The position numbers and the translations under genes were made by a program. DNA of 40,635 bases. Origin: CAZGSV01 sp964528605. Its GTDB lineage: Bacteria > Armatimonadota > Zipacnadia > CAZGSV01. Each line of letters opens with the position of its first letter. Position 1 is the stretch's first letter. The stretch is taken from the NCBI GenBank assembly GCA_964528605.1, contig CAZGSV010000019.1, forward strand, positions 1-40,635. Reading direction: 5' to 3'. The notes below the pieces were generated by a model, which had not been told where the DNA came from, made no database searches, and saw nothing but the letters and a program-made list of their open reading frames with translations. Below are positions 9,327-17,763 of this stretch, in pieces.

Positions 9327-10229
9327 ATGAGAACCAAAATGCCGAAGTTGCACGGCATCATCCCCCCTATCGCCACCCCCATAGACGCTCGTGAGCGACC
9401 CGACGAGAAGGCGCTGCGCCGTCTGGTGGAGTACCTCCTCGCCGCCGGCACCCACGCCCTCTTCGTCATGGGCTCCACCGGCGAGTTTGCTCTCTTCACC
9501 GACGAAGAGCGCAAACGCGCCATCGAGATCGTGGTTGATCAGGTTGGCGGGCGGGTGCCGGTGCTCGCCGGCTGCGCGGCCGAGAGCACCAAGAAAGCCA
9601 TCGCTCAGGCAGCCGTGGCGACCGAAGCCGGAGCCCAGATGCTCGTGCTCACTCCGACCTACTACTTCCCTGCCACCCAACCGGACATCATCGCTCACTA
9701 CCGCCTCTTCCTCAGGGAAGCGGACCTGCCCACCGTCGTCTACAACATCCCTTGGTGCACCGGCAGCAGCATTCAGCCCGAGACCGCCGAGGTGCTCTTC
9801 GACCTGCCCGGCGTCGTGGGGATGAAAGACAGTTCCGACGACTTCTGGCTCTTCCAGCGCCTGCTCATCGTGCGCCAGAGCAGAAAGAACGGCGTCCTCT
9901 TCCAAGGCAGCGAGAACAACATCGCCGCCTCGCTACTGATGGGCGCCGACGGTGGCGTCCTCGGCATAGCGAACGTGCTCCCGGATCTGTGCGTGCGCCT
10001 TTACCAGGCCGCCGCTCGGCGCGACCTCGAGAAGGTGCGCGCCCTCAACGACAAACTCCAGCGCGTGCGCCGCCTGTATCCGCTGGCGCCCCCGCGCCAG
10101 ATTCTCAAGTACATGCTGTCGCTCAAGGGCATCGGCAACGGAGCCGCCGTCCAGCCGGCCGCGCCTCTGCCCGCTGCGGTCAAGCAACAGGTGCGCACCG
10201 TGCTGCGGCGCGAGGGCTCCCTCGACTAA
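9327..10229 (+). CDS. DapA-superfamily (dihydrodipicolinate synthase / N-acetylneuraminate lyase) class I aldolase
   Basis: 300 aa. ATG 9327 is preferred over GTG 9315 because GAAGG lies 5 nt before it. It is a (beta/alpha)8-barrel lyase: GSTGE at 49-53 (GTTGE in true DapA), Tyr139 in VVYNIPW, and Schiff-base Lys167 in GVVGMKDSS. These show a class I pyruvate-type aldolase. The substrate is not determined by what is visible: dihydrodipicolinate synthase, 2-keto-3-deoxy-sugar aldolase or 4-hydroxy-2-oxoglutarate aldolase are all possible. The neighbours give no lysine pathway context. It is a single gene, divergent from folC, and its stop overlaps the stop of the convergent membrane gene by 4 nt. 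Confidence 0.85.
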   Translation: MRTKMPKLHGIIPPIATPIDARERPDEKALRRLVEYLLAAGTHALFVMGSTGEFALFTDEERKRAIEIVVDQVGGRVPVLAGCAAESTKKAIAQAAVATEAGAQMLVLTPTYYFPATQPDIIAHYRLFLREADLPTVVYNIPWCTGSSIQPETAEVLFDLPGVVGMKDSSDDFWLFQRLLIVRQSRKNGVLFQGSENNIAASLLMGADGGVLGIANVLPDLCVRLYQAAARRDLEKVRALNDKLQRVRRLYPLAPPRQILKYMLSLKGIGNGAAVQPAAPLPAAVKQQVRTVLRREGSLD

Positions 10230-12433
10230 GAGACCTCCGCTCCCTCCGGGGTCCTACTGGAGTCGCCCTGCCCACCCTGCAGGGCCAGACCGATTGATGC
10301 CGGCACCACCGCGCCCAGCATGATGGAGGGAATCGCAATCCCCGAGTCGTTGAACAGCATGCCCACCACCCCGGCGTAGACCACGGCCTTCGTCACCGGC
10401 CCCAGGGCCGGCAGCCCTCGGAAAAGGTCGGACAGCACCCGTATCGGCTTCAGCAGGCTGTAGACCAGGAACGGGAATATGACCACGAACAGGACGCTCC
10501 AGCGCGTGAACAGGAGTATGCGCAAGTTGCCCTCTGCCTTGCGCAGCACGATCTCTCTGAGTTGAGTCAGCCCCCCCTGCGCCGCGACCAGCCCGACGGA
10601 GCGGCCCAAGTGCGTCTGCGCCGGTTGGGGCACGAAGAGATCGGCGCCGACGCACAAGAAAACGGTCGCGCCAACCGCTGCCACCAAGAGGACTGCCCGC
10701 CGCCCCGTAGGTGCCGGCATCGTCATCAGCAGCCACCAGGTCCACAGCCCCGTCGCCACCGTCAGCACGCCACCGAAGTTCGCACCCCAGAACGGCAGCC
10801 CCACGGTGAAGACCACGGCCGCCAGCGCGCACGCGGCCACCGCGCGCCTCCACCACTGGCGCAGGCGCCCTGCGTCGCACCACAGGCCTAGGGCGAGCAG
10901 CGCGCAGCCCGTCAGCACCGACGTCAACTCGTTGCCTATACCGTAGAAACGGCCGGCCACCACCGGCGAGTGGCCGAGCAGCGAGTGGCCGGCGACAAAG
11001 GGGCCGAACCATTGGTCAACAACGAGCACCAGGCACGTTAGCGCGGTACACCAAAGCACTACCCGCCGGCCCGGCAGGAGCCCGCACGCGTACGTCAGCA
11101 TCACCGCGAGCGCTACGGCCGCGGGCACTGCCAGCCGCAGCCAGACCGGCGCCTCTCCAGGAAACGGCAGCGCCCCCAGCACCACCCCGGCCTGCCAGCC
11201 AACGGGCAGTACTAGCAGCCCCAGCCCCCACCGCCCCGGCGCTGGCCCGTACCCTTCGCGCCGCCTCCACAAGTACCGCAGGCCCAGCAGCATCGCCAGC
11301 CCCTGCACCACGGAGAGCACCAACCCCGTCGGCATGCGCCCCGCAGACAACTGCGCGTAGATGCGGTTACTCCGCGCCAGGCTAGCCGCCCGCCCGGCCG
11401 AGGGATCGGGCACGAAAGTCATCCCCCGCCCCGTAAGCCCCGCAGGCGGCTGCAAGCCAAGGTAACTGAGCACGGAGGGCGCCAGGTCCACGTTGCACAG
11501 CAGTCCCTTGCTCCGCGTGCTGGGAGAACTGAGGTATCCTGGCTCCACTCCTTCTCCGGCAACGATGATCGGCGCCAAGGGCTGCTCCCCTGACCGCCGC
11601 GCCCAGGGTGACAGCAGAATCATCCGCGTCCGCTCCCACCGCACCGAGGGCAGCAACCGCCCGAGGGTCGCATCAGCCCGCAAGAGGGACTGGCGAAACG
11701 CCTGGGGAGACGCCTGCCGCCGGTGGGCCCGGCTGGTGTCGCCCAGGTCCACCACCACAAGCGAGGCTTTGCTGATCGCACGGCCGAACGCCTCCGCCAA
11801 GGCCGCCTGGTCAGTCACCAACGCCCCCCCCTCGCGCCCCACCAGCCCCGGTCCGACGAACGCCAGAGGAACGTATCCTCTGCCGTCCATCGCTATCACC
11901 GCCGCCTCCCGCCGCTGCACTGCCCTGCGGCCCGATGCGTCCGCATCCGCATTTCCCACAGCGGCCGCCAGCAGGCCTTTCCCCTCAAGCGCGTCACCCA
12001 GCAGGCCCAGAGGCACCAAGTAGTGGAGCGCCCTGTTCAGTTCCCGCAGGCGCTCCATCCTGTCAAACTGAGCCGCGGTTGCCCCTGGGACCGGCGCCGC
12101 CGCTCCCAAGGGCGCCTCCCGCACGGGCCCCACGCGCACGCCCAACGCCGCGACTCGGGCTCCGGCGCCCAGCGTCAGGTAAGCGCCGCTCACCGTGTTA
12201 GGCCGGCCCGCCACCGTGGTCATCATACCCACGGCCCCTCGCTCAATCAGCCCCATCAGGACCGGCGGCTTGCTGGCCTCAATGTCCCCCCAGGTCACGA
12301 ACCCCATCACCACGATTACTACTTGCTGGCGCTCGGGCAGCCGCCCGCCCATGAGAGGTAGCTCGGCGAACGCCTGCGTGGGGAGTAGGGCGCAAAGCAG
12401 ACCGACTGCCCCGAGCCGACACAACACCGTCAT
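10226..12433 (-). CDS. Secreted alkaline-phosphatase-fold domain fused to a polytopic membrane domain
   Basis: 735 aa from ATG 12433, which gives a clean signal peptide (LGAVGLLCALLPTQAFA). Upstream in-frame codons would reach into the glycosyltransferase gene. Residues about 30-360 look like an AlkP/sulfatase-like core: VVIVVMGFVTWGDI at the start, VVVDLGDTSR in the middle, and LAPSVLSYLGL, typical of the end of that fold. I do not see the full metal-ligand set. About ten hydrophobic helices follow, with the conserved-looking GRFYGIGNELTSVLTG loop and LFNDSGIAIPS near the end. It lies 10 nt after the GT4 gene, which suggests a role in envelope polysaccharide or lipid-linked polymer handling. 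That function is inferred. Confidence 0.75.
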   Translation of the reverse strand: MTVLCRLGAVGLLCALLPTQAFAELPLMGGRLPERQQVVIVVMGFVTWGDIEASKPPVLMGLIERGAVGMMTTVAGRPNTVSGAYLTLGAGARVAALGVRVGPVREAPLGAAAPVPGATAAQFDRMERLRELNRALHYLVPLGLLGDALEGKGLLAAAVGNADADASGRRAVQRREAAVIAMDGRGYVPLAFVGPGLVGREGGALVTDQAALAEAFGRAISKASLVVVDLGDTSRAHRRQASPQAFRQSLLRADATLGRLLPSVRWERTRMILLSPWARRSGEQPLAPIIVAGEGVEPGYLSSPSTRSKGLLCNVDLAPSVLSYLGLQPPAGLTGRGMTFVPDPSAGRAASLARSNRIYAQLSAGRMPTGLVLSVVQGLAMLLGLRYLWRRREGYGPAPGRWGLGLLVLPVGWQAGVVLGALPFPGEAPVWLRLAVPAAVALAVMLTYACGLLPGRRVVLWCTALTCLVLVVDQWFGPFVAGHSLLGHSPVVAGRFYGIGNELTSVLTGCALLALGLWCDAGRLRQWWRRAVAACALAAVVFTVGLPFWGANFGGVLTVATGLWTWWLLMTMPAPTGRRAVLLVAAVGATVFLCVGADLFVPQPAQTHLGRSVGLVAAQGGLTQLREIVLRKAEGNLRILLFTRWSVLFVVIFPFLVYSLLKPIRVLSDLFRGLPALGPVTKAVVYAGVVGMLFNDSGIAIPSIMLGAVVPASIGLALQGGQGDSSRTPEGAEVS

Positions 12434-12443
12434 CGCGGGCCGC

Positions 12444-13814
12444 TCATGCCGGCTTGGTGTCGGTTCGCTGCAAGACCAGGCGCTCATAGACCTCGTGCAC
12501 CCGCTGGACCATGCGCTCCGGCGCAAAGCGCCCCGCCAGCGCCAGGCGAGGGTCGTCCCCCCCCGCGGCCACCAGATACTGTCTCGCCACCTCGTCGTCC
12601 AGGTCGAGGCCGGTGCGTGCCGCCAGAGCCAACGCCGACGCAGCCAAGCCCAAGTCCTCGAGCCAGGGCACGGGCCGCACCGCGATCTCGTTCAGCACCG
12701 CCCGTATTGCCTCCGCCAACGCCTCCGGGTCTCCCGGTGGCACGAAGCGCGCCATGGTCTCCGGCAACACCTCGGGCAGCCCCCCGACACGGCTCGCCAC
12801 TATCGGTATCCCCAGCAGCGCGCCCTTCACCCCGATCAACGAGAACGACTCCGAGAGCGAGGGAATGACCAGCACATCCAGTATGGCCAGGACGGGATGG
12901 ACGTCGCTCTGCGCCCCCAGGAAGTGCACCTCGGCGCTGATACCCAACTCATGAGCCAACTGCAGCAACTCCTGGTGCAGCGGCCCGTCCCCCGCCACCA
13001 GGTACTCCACGTCCAGGCCCTCCGCACTCAAGATGCTGGCCGCGCGGATGAAGTGCTCCACCCCCTTCTCCCGGCTCAGGCGCGCCACCACGCCCACGTG
13101 TGGACTGTCTCCCCGCAGCCCGAGCAGGCCCACCATCGCGCCGCGGTTCACCGGCTCCAGCAGCGGCTCGACGTCAACCCCGTTGTGTATGACCTCCACC
13201 CTGCCCCGTAGCGACGGGAAGACCGCCTCCAGGGTTTCCCTCGCCGCCTGAGAGACCGCGATGACGGTGTCAGCGGATCGCAGTGCCCCCCCCACCATGG
13301 CCTTCGCCAGCCAGCCCCACGGCCCGCCGAACCGCTCTTCCGAAACCAGCGTATGGATGGTCACCACGTGTCGCGGACGCCGAAGCCTGCCCCAGGCCGA
13401 GAGCCTGACCACCGCCAGGATGCGCAACGCCAAATGCGCCACCAGCGCAGCGAATACCCCATGGCTGTGTACCAACGCCGGCCGCTCTCGAGCCACCAGG
13501 CGCAGCAACTGCAGCACCGCCGCGGGATAGGGCTCCAGCCGCAACGGCTGATAGGGCACCTCCGTCGCGTGGAACCCCTGCATCAGCCGGAAATCCGAGG
13601 GCCCACATGCCACCAGGTCGAACGTCCCCCGGGGCAGCCGTTGCGCCAGAATCAGGAACTCCTCCAGCATGCCGCCGGCCGCCGGCCGCAGGAACAACAG
13701 CACCTTCGGCCGCTGGGCGCGCGCGGCCTCCGGCTCTCGCGTAGCCAGGCTATCCAAGATGACCCCTCGGGCCGCCCCGCCCGTTGGCAAACCGTCCTTG
13801 CGCCTTTTGCTCAC
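12444..13814 (-). CDS. GT4-family glycosyltransferase
   Basis: 456 aa, GTG start at 13814; the ATG two bases upstream runs straight into a stop. Two-Rossmann GT-B enzyme. The N-terminal part has RPKVLLFLRPAAGGM and RPALVHSHG. The C-terminal Glycos_transf_1 domain has HVGVVARLSREKGVEHFI, VAGDGPL, FLGAQSDVHPVL and a donor-binding loop PSLSESFSLIGVKGALLGIPIVAS with the E-x7-E type arrangement of GT4 enzymes. The first 35 residues precede the fold and are low-complexity, so the true start could be slightly later. The acceptor and donor sugar cannot be read from the sequence. It is followed after 9 nt by the AlkP-membrane fusion gene. Confidence 0.88.
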   Translation of the reverse strand: MSKRRKDGLPTGGAARGVILDSLATREPEAARAQRPKVLLFLRPAAGGMLEEFLILAQRLPRGTFDLVACGPSDFRLMQGFHATEVPYQPLRLEPYPAAVLQLLRLVARERPALVHSHGVFAALVAHLALRILAVVRLSAWGRLRRPRHVVTIHTLVSEERFGGPWGWLAKAMVGGALRSADTVIAVSQAARETLEAVFPSLRGRVEVIHNGVDVEPLLEPVNRGAMVGLLGLRGDSPHVGVVARLSREKGVEHFIRAASILSAEGLDVEYLVAGDGPLHQELLQLAHELGISAEVHFLGAQSDVHPVLAILDVLVIPSLSESFSLIGVKGALLGIPIVASRVGGLPEVLPETMARFVPPGDPEALAEAIRAVLNEIAVRPVPWLEDLGLAASALALAARTGLDLDDEVARQYLVAAGGDDPRLALAGRFAPERMVQRVHEVYERLVLQRTDTKPA

Positions 13815-13893
13815 ATCGTGTCATGGCCGGAACCTGCTGCTGGCGCGCGGCCACCAGCCGCTGGCGTATTCAAGGCGGCACGCGCCCGCCGCC
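13815..13893. other. Short intergenic stretch between RNase E/G and glycosyltransferase genes
   Basis: 79 nt in the same transcription direction. I see no convincing terminator, promoter or strong Shine-Dalgarno sequence here. The glycosyltransferase is therefore probably read through from the upstream RNA-processing genes. Confidence 0.4.
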
Positions 13894-15135
13894 CTAGACC
13901 AGCGCCTTGCCCTCTGCGCGCATTAGTCTCCCCGTCCCGCTGCACGTGCCGCACGTCTCGCACAGTTCCTGCGCCAGCGACCTGCCCGTCCGCTTCCGCG
14001 TCATCTCGACCAGGCCCAACGGGCTGACGTGCACCAAGCGCACGCGCGCCTTGTCCCGCTTGAAGGCGTCCTCCAAGGCTTTCATCAGCCGGCGCCGGTT
14101 CGACACCCGCGCCATGTCAATGAAATCAATCACGATGATGCCCCCGATATCGCGCAAGCGCAATTGGCGCGCAATCTCCTCCGCCGCCTCGATGTTGGTG
14201 CGCAGCGCGGTGTCCTCCAAGTCCACCTCACCCACGAACTTGCCCGTGTTGACGTCAACCGTGGCGCAGGCCTCCGTCTCCTCAACCGTCAATGTCCCGC
14301 CCGAGGACAACTTCACCGTCGGCCGCAAGGCCGCCTGCAGTTGCTCGCCGACGTGGAACTCCCGGAAGAGGTTCCCGCTGCGCCGCCACTGCACCTTGTC
14401 CAGCATCTTGCGCGCCACCTGGCGCACCACTTCCCGCGCCTCTTTGTACTCCTTCTCGTTGTCCAGGTACAGATGTTTGGTGTCCGCCGTGAGCATGTCA
14501 CGGATCAAGCGCTCGAGCAGATCCGGCTGCTGCCATAAACTCGCCGGCTTCTTGCGCCGCCCGCGCCGCCTAATGTTAGCCCACTCGCGCACCAGCCCCT
14601 TGATCTCCTCCAGCAAGACCTCCTCGTCAATGCCGGCCGCCTCGGTGCGCACGATCAGCCCCATTTTCTTCCCGAGGGCCTTGACGGCGATCTCCCGCAG
14701 CCGCTCACGTTCCTTGGGGTCCTCCAGTTTGCGCGAAACCCCTACGCGGCCAGCGTCCCGCGGCAGCAGCACACAGTAGCGGCCCGGAATGCTTATGCGC
14801 ATGGTGACTCGCGCGCCCTTGTCACCCACTGGCCCCTTACGCGCTTGCACGATCACCTGGTCGTTCTTCTTCAACAGCGACGAGATGGACCGCCCGTACG
14901 CGGCCGGTTCCTCATCCACGTACACGTCTCGCGCGGCCAGCAGAGCATTCCGCCCCAACCCAATGTCAACAAAGGCGCAGGACATCCCGGGCACCACATC
15001 CGCTACCACCCCAAGGAAAACGCTGCCGGCTATCTCCTGCTGCCGCTCGACGTGGAACTCCGCCAAACGGTCGTCCTCGAATACGGCAGCGCGAACCGCG
15101 CCGTCCTTTCTGCTTACCAGTATGTCTCTCTTCAA
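13894..15135 (-). CDS. rng: Ribonuclease E/G family endoribonuclease (RNase G-size)
   Basis: 413 aa. I choose TTG 15135, which overlaps the DUF2344 stop (TTGA) and has a GGGAG element just upstream. It makes the protein begin KRDILVSRK, as RNase G homologues do; ATG 15195 would overlap the previous gene by 64 nt. S1-like domain first (GSVFLGVVADVVPGMSCAFVDIG), then the catalytic DNase I-like region with metal-binding Asp294 in TVDVNTGKF and Asp337 in IVIDFIDM. Zn-link cysteines are in CETCGTCSGTG (392-398). It has no long C-terminal degradosome scaffold. Role: 5'-end-sensing endonuclease in rRNA maturation and mRNA decay. Usually followed by rplU-rpmA in this gene context, but here a glycosyltransferase follows. 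Confidence 0.92.
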   Translation of the reverse strand: MKRDILVSRKDGAVRAAVFEDDRLAEFHVERQQEIAGSVFLGVVADVVPGMSCAFVDIGLGRNALLAARDVYVDEEPAAYGRSISSLLKKNDQVIVQARKGPVGDKGARVTMRISIPGRYCVLLPRDAGRVGVSRKLEDPKERERLREIAVKALGKKMGLIVRTEAAGIDEEVLLEEIKGLVREWANIRRRGRRKKPASLWQQPDLLERLIRDMLTADTKHLYLDNEKEYKEAREVVRQVARKMLDKVQWRRSGNLFREFHVGEQLQAALRPTVKLSSGGTLTVEETEACATVDVNTGKFVGEVDLEDTALRTNIEAAEEIARQLRLRDIGGIIVIDFIDMARVSNRRRLMKALEDAFKRDKARVRLVHVSPLGLVEMTRKRTGRSLAQELCETCGTCSGTGRLMRAEGKALV

Positions 15136-15800
15136 TTCTCTTCTCCCTGTCTCCCAATTCCGCACAGCGCCACTCGCCTCACGCTTGGGCTCCATTCACT
15201 CAAGACCGCGCGCACCACTTCCGCCGCGGCCGGTACCGCTCCCTCTCCTCGTTCAACGCTGACTAGCAGCAGCGCTCGCCGCCCCTCAGCGGCAAGATGC
15301 AGCGCCCGCAGCAAACGCACTCGCTCCCCCAGCCGGACCTCCCTTTCGCCCCGCACACACACCAACTCGGCGTAGTGCGCGGGCGAGCACGCCGCCTCCA
15401 GGTCTTCCCGACCAATCGCGCGTCCCAACTCCGCATTCACCACCCAAGTCTCCCAGCGCACCTTGACCAGCCGCTTGCGCTCTCCGGCCGGCGCCAGTCG
15501 CGCGGCCCTCAGTGACAGGCCGCCCGGCAGCGCCCGACTCAGACTGCTCTCTATGGCCGCACGCGCCACCGGCTCGCGCAGCCCGGCCAGTACCACCAAG
15601 GCCTCCGCCTCGGCGCCCACCGGCAGCGCCGTCAGCAGCGACACCCGCGGCCTGGGATGGAAGCCTGACGAACGCGCCAGCGGCAGCCGCGCGCGCCGCA
15701 GCGCCCTCAGCACGGCCTCCTGAGTCTCAAGATGCGACAGGAACCGCGCCCTGCCTCGCCGGGCAAGCACTATCTCCGCCAACAAGGGCGCCGATGCCAC
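15132..15800 (-). CDS. DUF2344 (TIGR03936) protein
   Basis: 222 aa. The DUF2344 signature is clear: FLSHLETQEAVLRALRRA, then LARSSGFHPRPRVSLLTALP. ATG 15800 is the only start that leaves the domain intact, so the gene overlaps the 3' end of the radical SAM gene by 74 nt in another frame. In many bacteria this domain is adjacent or fused to the TIGR03960 radical SAM protein. The biochemical activity is not established to my knowledge. The constant neighbourhood with RNase G and ribosomal genes suggests a role in RNA or ribosome modification, which is inference. Confidence 0.85.
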   Translation of the reverse strand: MASAPLLAEIVLARRGRARFLSHLETQEAVLRALRRARLPLARSSGFHPRPRVSLLTALPVGAEAEALVVLAGLREPVARAAIESSLSRALPGGLSLRAARLAPAGERKRLVKVRWETWVVNAELGRAIGREDLEAACSPAHYAELVCVRGEREVRLGERVRLLRALHLAAEGRRALLLVSVERGEGAVPAAAEVVRAVLSEWSPSVRRVALCGIGRQGEEN

Positions 15801-17625
15801 ATCCGGCGCACGCGGCTCGGCAGTCTGGGGTTGGCTGGCCTTGATCTGCGCGCCTCCTCTCCTCTAGCAGGTAAGCCCGGCTCACACCCACGTCAATCGT
15901 CTCCCATGGCAGCGCCTCGTCCTCGTCCCGCTCGCGCAGGAACTCCCCAGGTGCCAGCCCGGCCGCCGCAAATGCCTCCTCCCATTTCCCCCATTCGAAC
16001 CGCTCGCTCCAGTTGTCGAAGCGAGCGCCCTGCGCCACCGCCCGCGCCACCACCTCCCCCAAGCGCCGGTCGCCCCGCGAGAGCGCGCCCTCTAGCGTGG
16101 TCTGGCGCGCGTCGTGCCACGAAACCTCGATCCCTTTGCTGCGCAGCCCCTCCAAGATGATCGCCTGCCGAGCCCCGATCTCCCCCATGCCTATCTGTCG
16201 CTCCCATTGAAACGGGGTATGCGGCTTGGGGATGAAAGTGGAGACGCTGACGCGCACGCGCGGCCGTCGCCCCCCCCGCCGGCCCGCCCCCAAGGCGTGC
16301 ACCGCGCGCACCTCCTCCACCAGGGCGCGCAGGTCCTCCTCGCCCTCCGCGGGCAGGCCGATCATGTAGTAGAGTTTGACGAGATCCCAGCCGGCGGCGA
16401 ACGCCCGCGCCACAATCTCCAGCAACTGCTCCCGCGTCGCGCCCTTGTTAATCACCCGGCGCAGGCGCTCGCTCCCCGCCTCCGGCGCCAAGGTCACGCT
16501 CGGCCGGCCCAGGTAGCCCGCTCGCTCGAACAGGTCGGGGTCAAAGCAGTCAACCCGCGTGCTGGGGAAGGTCAGCGCCACCCCGCGCGGCTCCAGTTCC
16601 TCTGCCAGCCGCTCCACCATTGGGCCAATCTCGCCGTGCTCCAAGGAAGACAGCGACAGCAGCGACACGGCCTCGAAGCCTGTGTTGTCGAGCGCCTCCA
16701 CAGCCTGCCTCACGATCCCCTCCAGCCGGCGCTCGCGGTAAGGCCGGTTGGTAAAGGCCGCCTGACAGAAGCGGCATCCGTGCAGACACCCGCGCGCGAT
16801 CTCTACCGCGACCCGTTCCTGACTTGCCTCCGCAAACGGCACCAGTGGCCGCGTCAGCAGCGGCACGGCATCCAGGTCGGCCACCCAACGGCGCCTCACC
16901 CGATCCGGCGCCTCCCTCGCCACCCTCCGCATCTCGCGCAGCCGGCCGCGCTCGTCGTACTCGGGGCGGTAGAAACTGGACACATAGACCCCCTCGAGCC
17001 CAGCCAAGTCCGCCAACAGCGCGCGCTTCCCCTGCCGGCCTTTGGTTCCGCGCCTCTTGTGGGCCAGGCAGACCTCGCTTATCTCGGCGCTCACCTGCTC
17101 CCCGTCCCCAATGACAAAGAAGTCCACAAAGTCCGCCAGCGGCTCCGGGTTGGCCGCGCCCGGCCCCCCCGCGCACACCAACGGAAACGGCGACTCTCCC
17201 CGCGCCGCCGCCGGCGCCGCCACGCCTCCTGACTCCAGCGCCGCCAGCACATTGCTGTAGTTCAGTTCGTGCTGGAGGCTGAAGCCGATGAGGTCGAACT
17301 CGCTTAGCGGCGTCCCGCTCTCCAACGAGCACAACGGCAGCCCGCGATCCCGCAGCGCCACCTCCATATCGTCCCAGGGGGAATACCCCCGCTCCGCTGT
17401 GGAGACTGAGGAGTCGTTGAGCAGGCGGTACAGCACCTGCACGCCCAGGTTGCACACCCCGACCTCGTAGGCGTCGGGAAAGATCAGGACCCAGTTCGCC
17501 CGAGACTTCACTGGGCCGCCGGCAACGGAGTTCCATTCCCCGCCCAGGTAGCGGGCCGGCTTGCGCACCTGCTCAAGAACCTCGTCAGGCAAGCGCACTC
17601 TGCTTGCCTCCCTCGGAAAAACCAT
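15727..17625 (-). CDS. TIGR03960-type B12-binding radical SAM protein
   Basis: 632 aa from ATG 17625. The N terminus, KPARYLGGEWNSVAGG, is typical of TIGR03960, followed by a B12-binding-like region (FPDAYEVGVCNLGVQVLYRLLN, in parts). The radical SAM core carries EIARGCLHGCRFCQA with C-x3-C-x2-C, the SAM [4Fe-4S] ligands. Near the C terminus are further cysteines (CRAACAGCG), probably a vestige of the CxxCG end that precedes DUF2344 in fused homologues. First gene of the minus-strand unit running through DUF2344, rng, the GT4 enzyme and the AlkP-membrane gene. The substrate is unknown; a modification of RNA or translation factors is often suspected from context, but nothing here proves it. 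Confidence 0.88.
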   Translation of the reverse strand: MVFPREASRVRLPDEVLEQVRKPARYLGGEWNSVAGGPVKSRANWVLIFPDAYEVGVCNLGVQVLYRLLNDSSVSTAERGYSPWDDMEVALRDRGLPLCSLESGTPLSEFDLIGFSLQHELNYSNVLAALESGGVAAPAAARGESPFPLVCAGGPGAANPEPLADFVDFFVIGDGEQVSAEISEVCLAHKRRGTKGRQGKRALLADLAGLEGVYVSSFYRPEYDERGRLREMRRVAREAPDRVRRRWVADLDAVPLLTRPLVPFAEASQERVAVEIARGCLHGCRFCQAAFTNRPYRERRLEGIVRQAVEALDNTGFEAVSLLSLSSLEHGEIGPMVERLAEELEPRGVALTFPSTRVDCFDPDLFERAGYLGRPSVTLAPEAGSERLRRVINKGATREQLLEIVARAFAAGWDLVKLYYMIGLPAEGEEDLRALVEEVRAVHALGAGRRGGRRPRVRVSVSTFIPKPHTPFQWERQIGMGEIGARQAIILEGLRSKGIEVSWHDARQTTLEGALSRGDRRLGEVVARAVAQGARFDNWSERFEWGKWEEAFAAAGLAPGEFLRERDEDEALPWETIDVGVSRAYLLEERRRADQGQPTPDCRAACAGCGIGALVGGDSACPARQGAVPVAS

Positions 17626-17667
17626 CCATCACCTGCTTCCCCGCTGGATCCGGGGTAGCCGTGCTAA

Positions 17668-17682
17668 TCCGCCTAGGGCGGA
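17668..17682. repeat. Short perfect inverted repeat
   Basis: TCCGCC-tag-GGCGGA: six paired bases around a 3-nt loop, in the 138-nt gap between the DUF4838 and radical SAM genes. Too small to assign a role alone, but it sits 15 nt from a second, larger hairpin. Confidence 0.45.
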
Positions 17683-17697
17683 CAATCGCCTCGTTCA

Positions 17698-17720
17698 GGC
17701 CCGAGGCCCTGCCTCGGGCC
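17698..17720. terminator. GC-rich hairpin, candidate terminator downstream of the DUF4838 gene
   Basis: Perfect 10-bp inverted repeat GGCCCGAGGC / GCCTCGGGCC around a 3-nt loop. It lies about 44 nt past the DUF4838 stop (minus strand), and upstream of the radical SAM start on the same strand. No U-tract follows on either strand, so if it terminates transcription it does so as a GC-rich, tail-less type. Pausing or transcript-end protection are alternatives. Confidence 0.45.
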
Positions 17721-17763
17721 CCCATATGTTATCACAACAGACCGCGCCGCACTAGGCGCCTCC

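Noticed and set aside
9240..9905. Upstream extension of folC
   Set aside because: In frame but without family resemblance, and it would read antisense through the aldolase gene.
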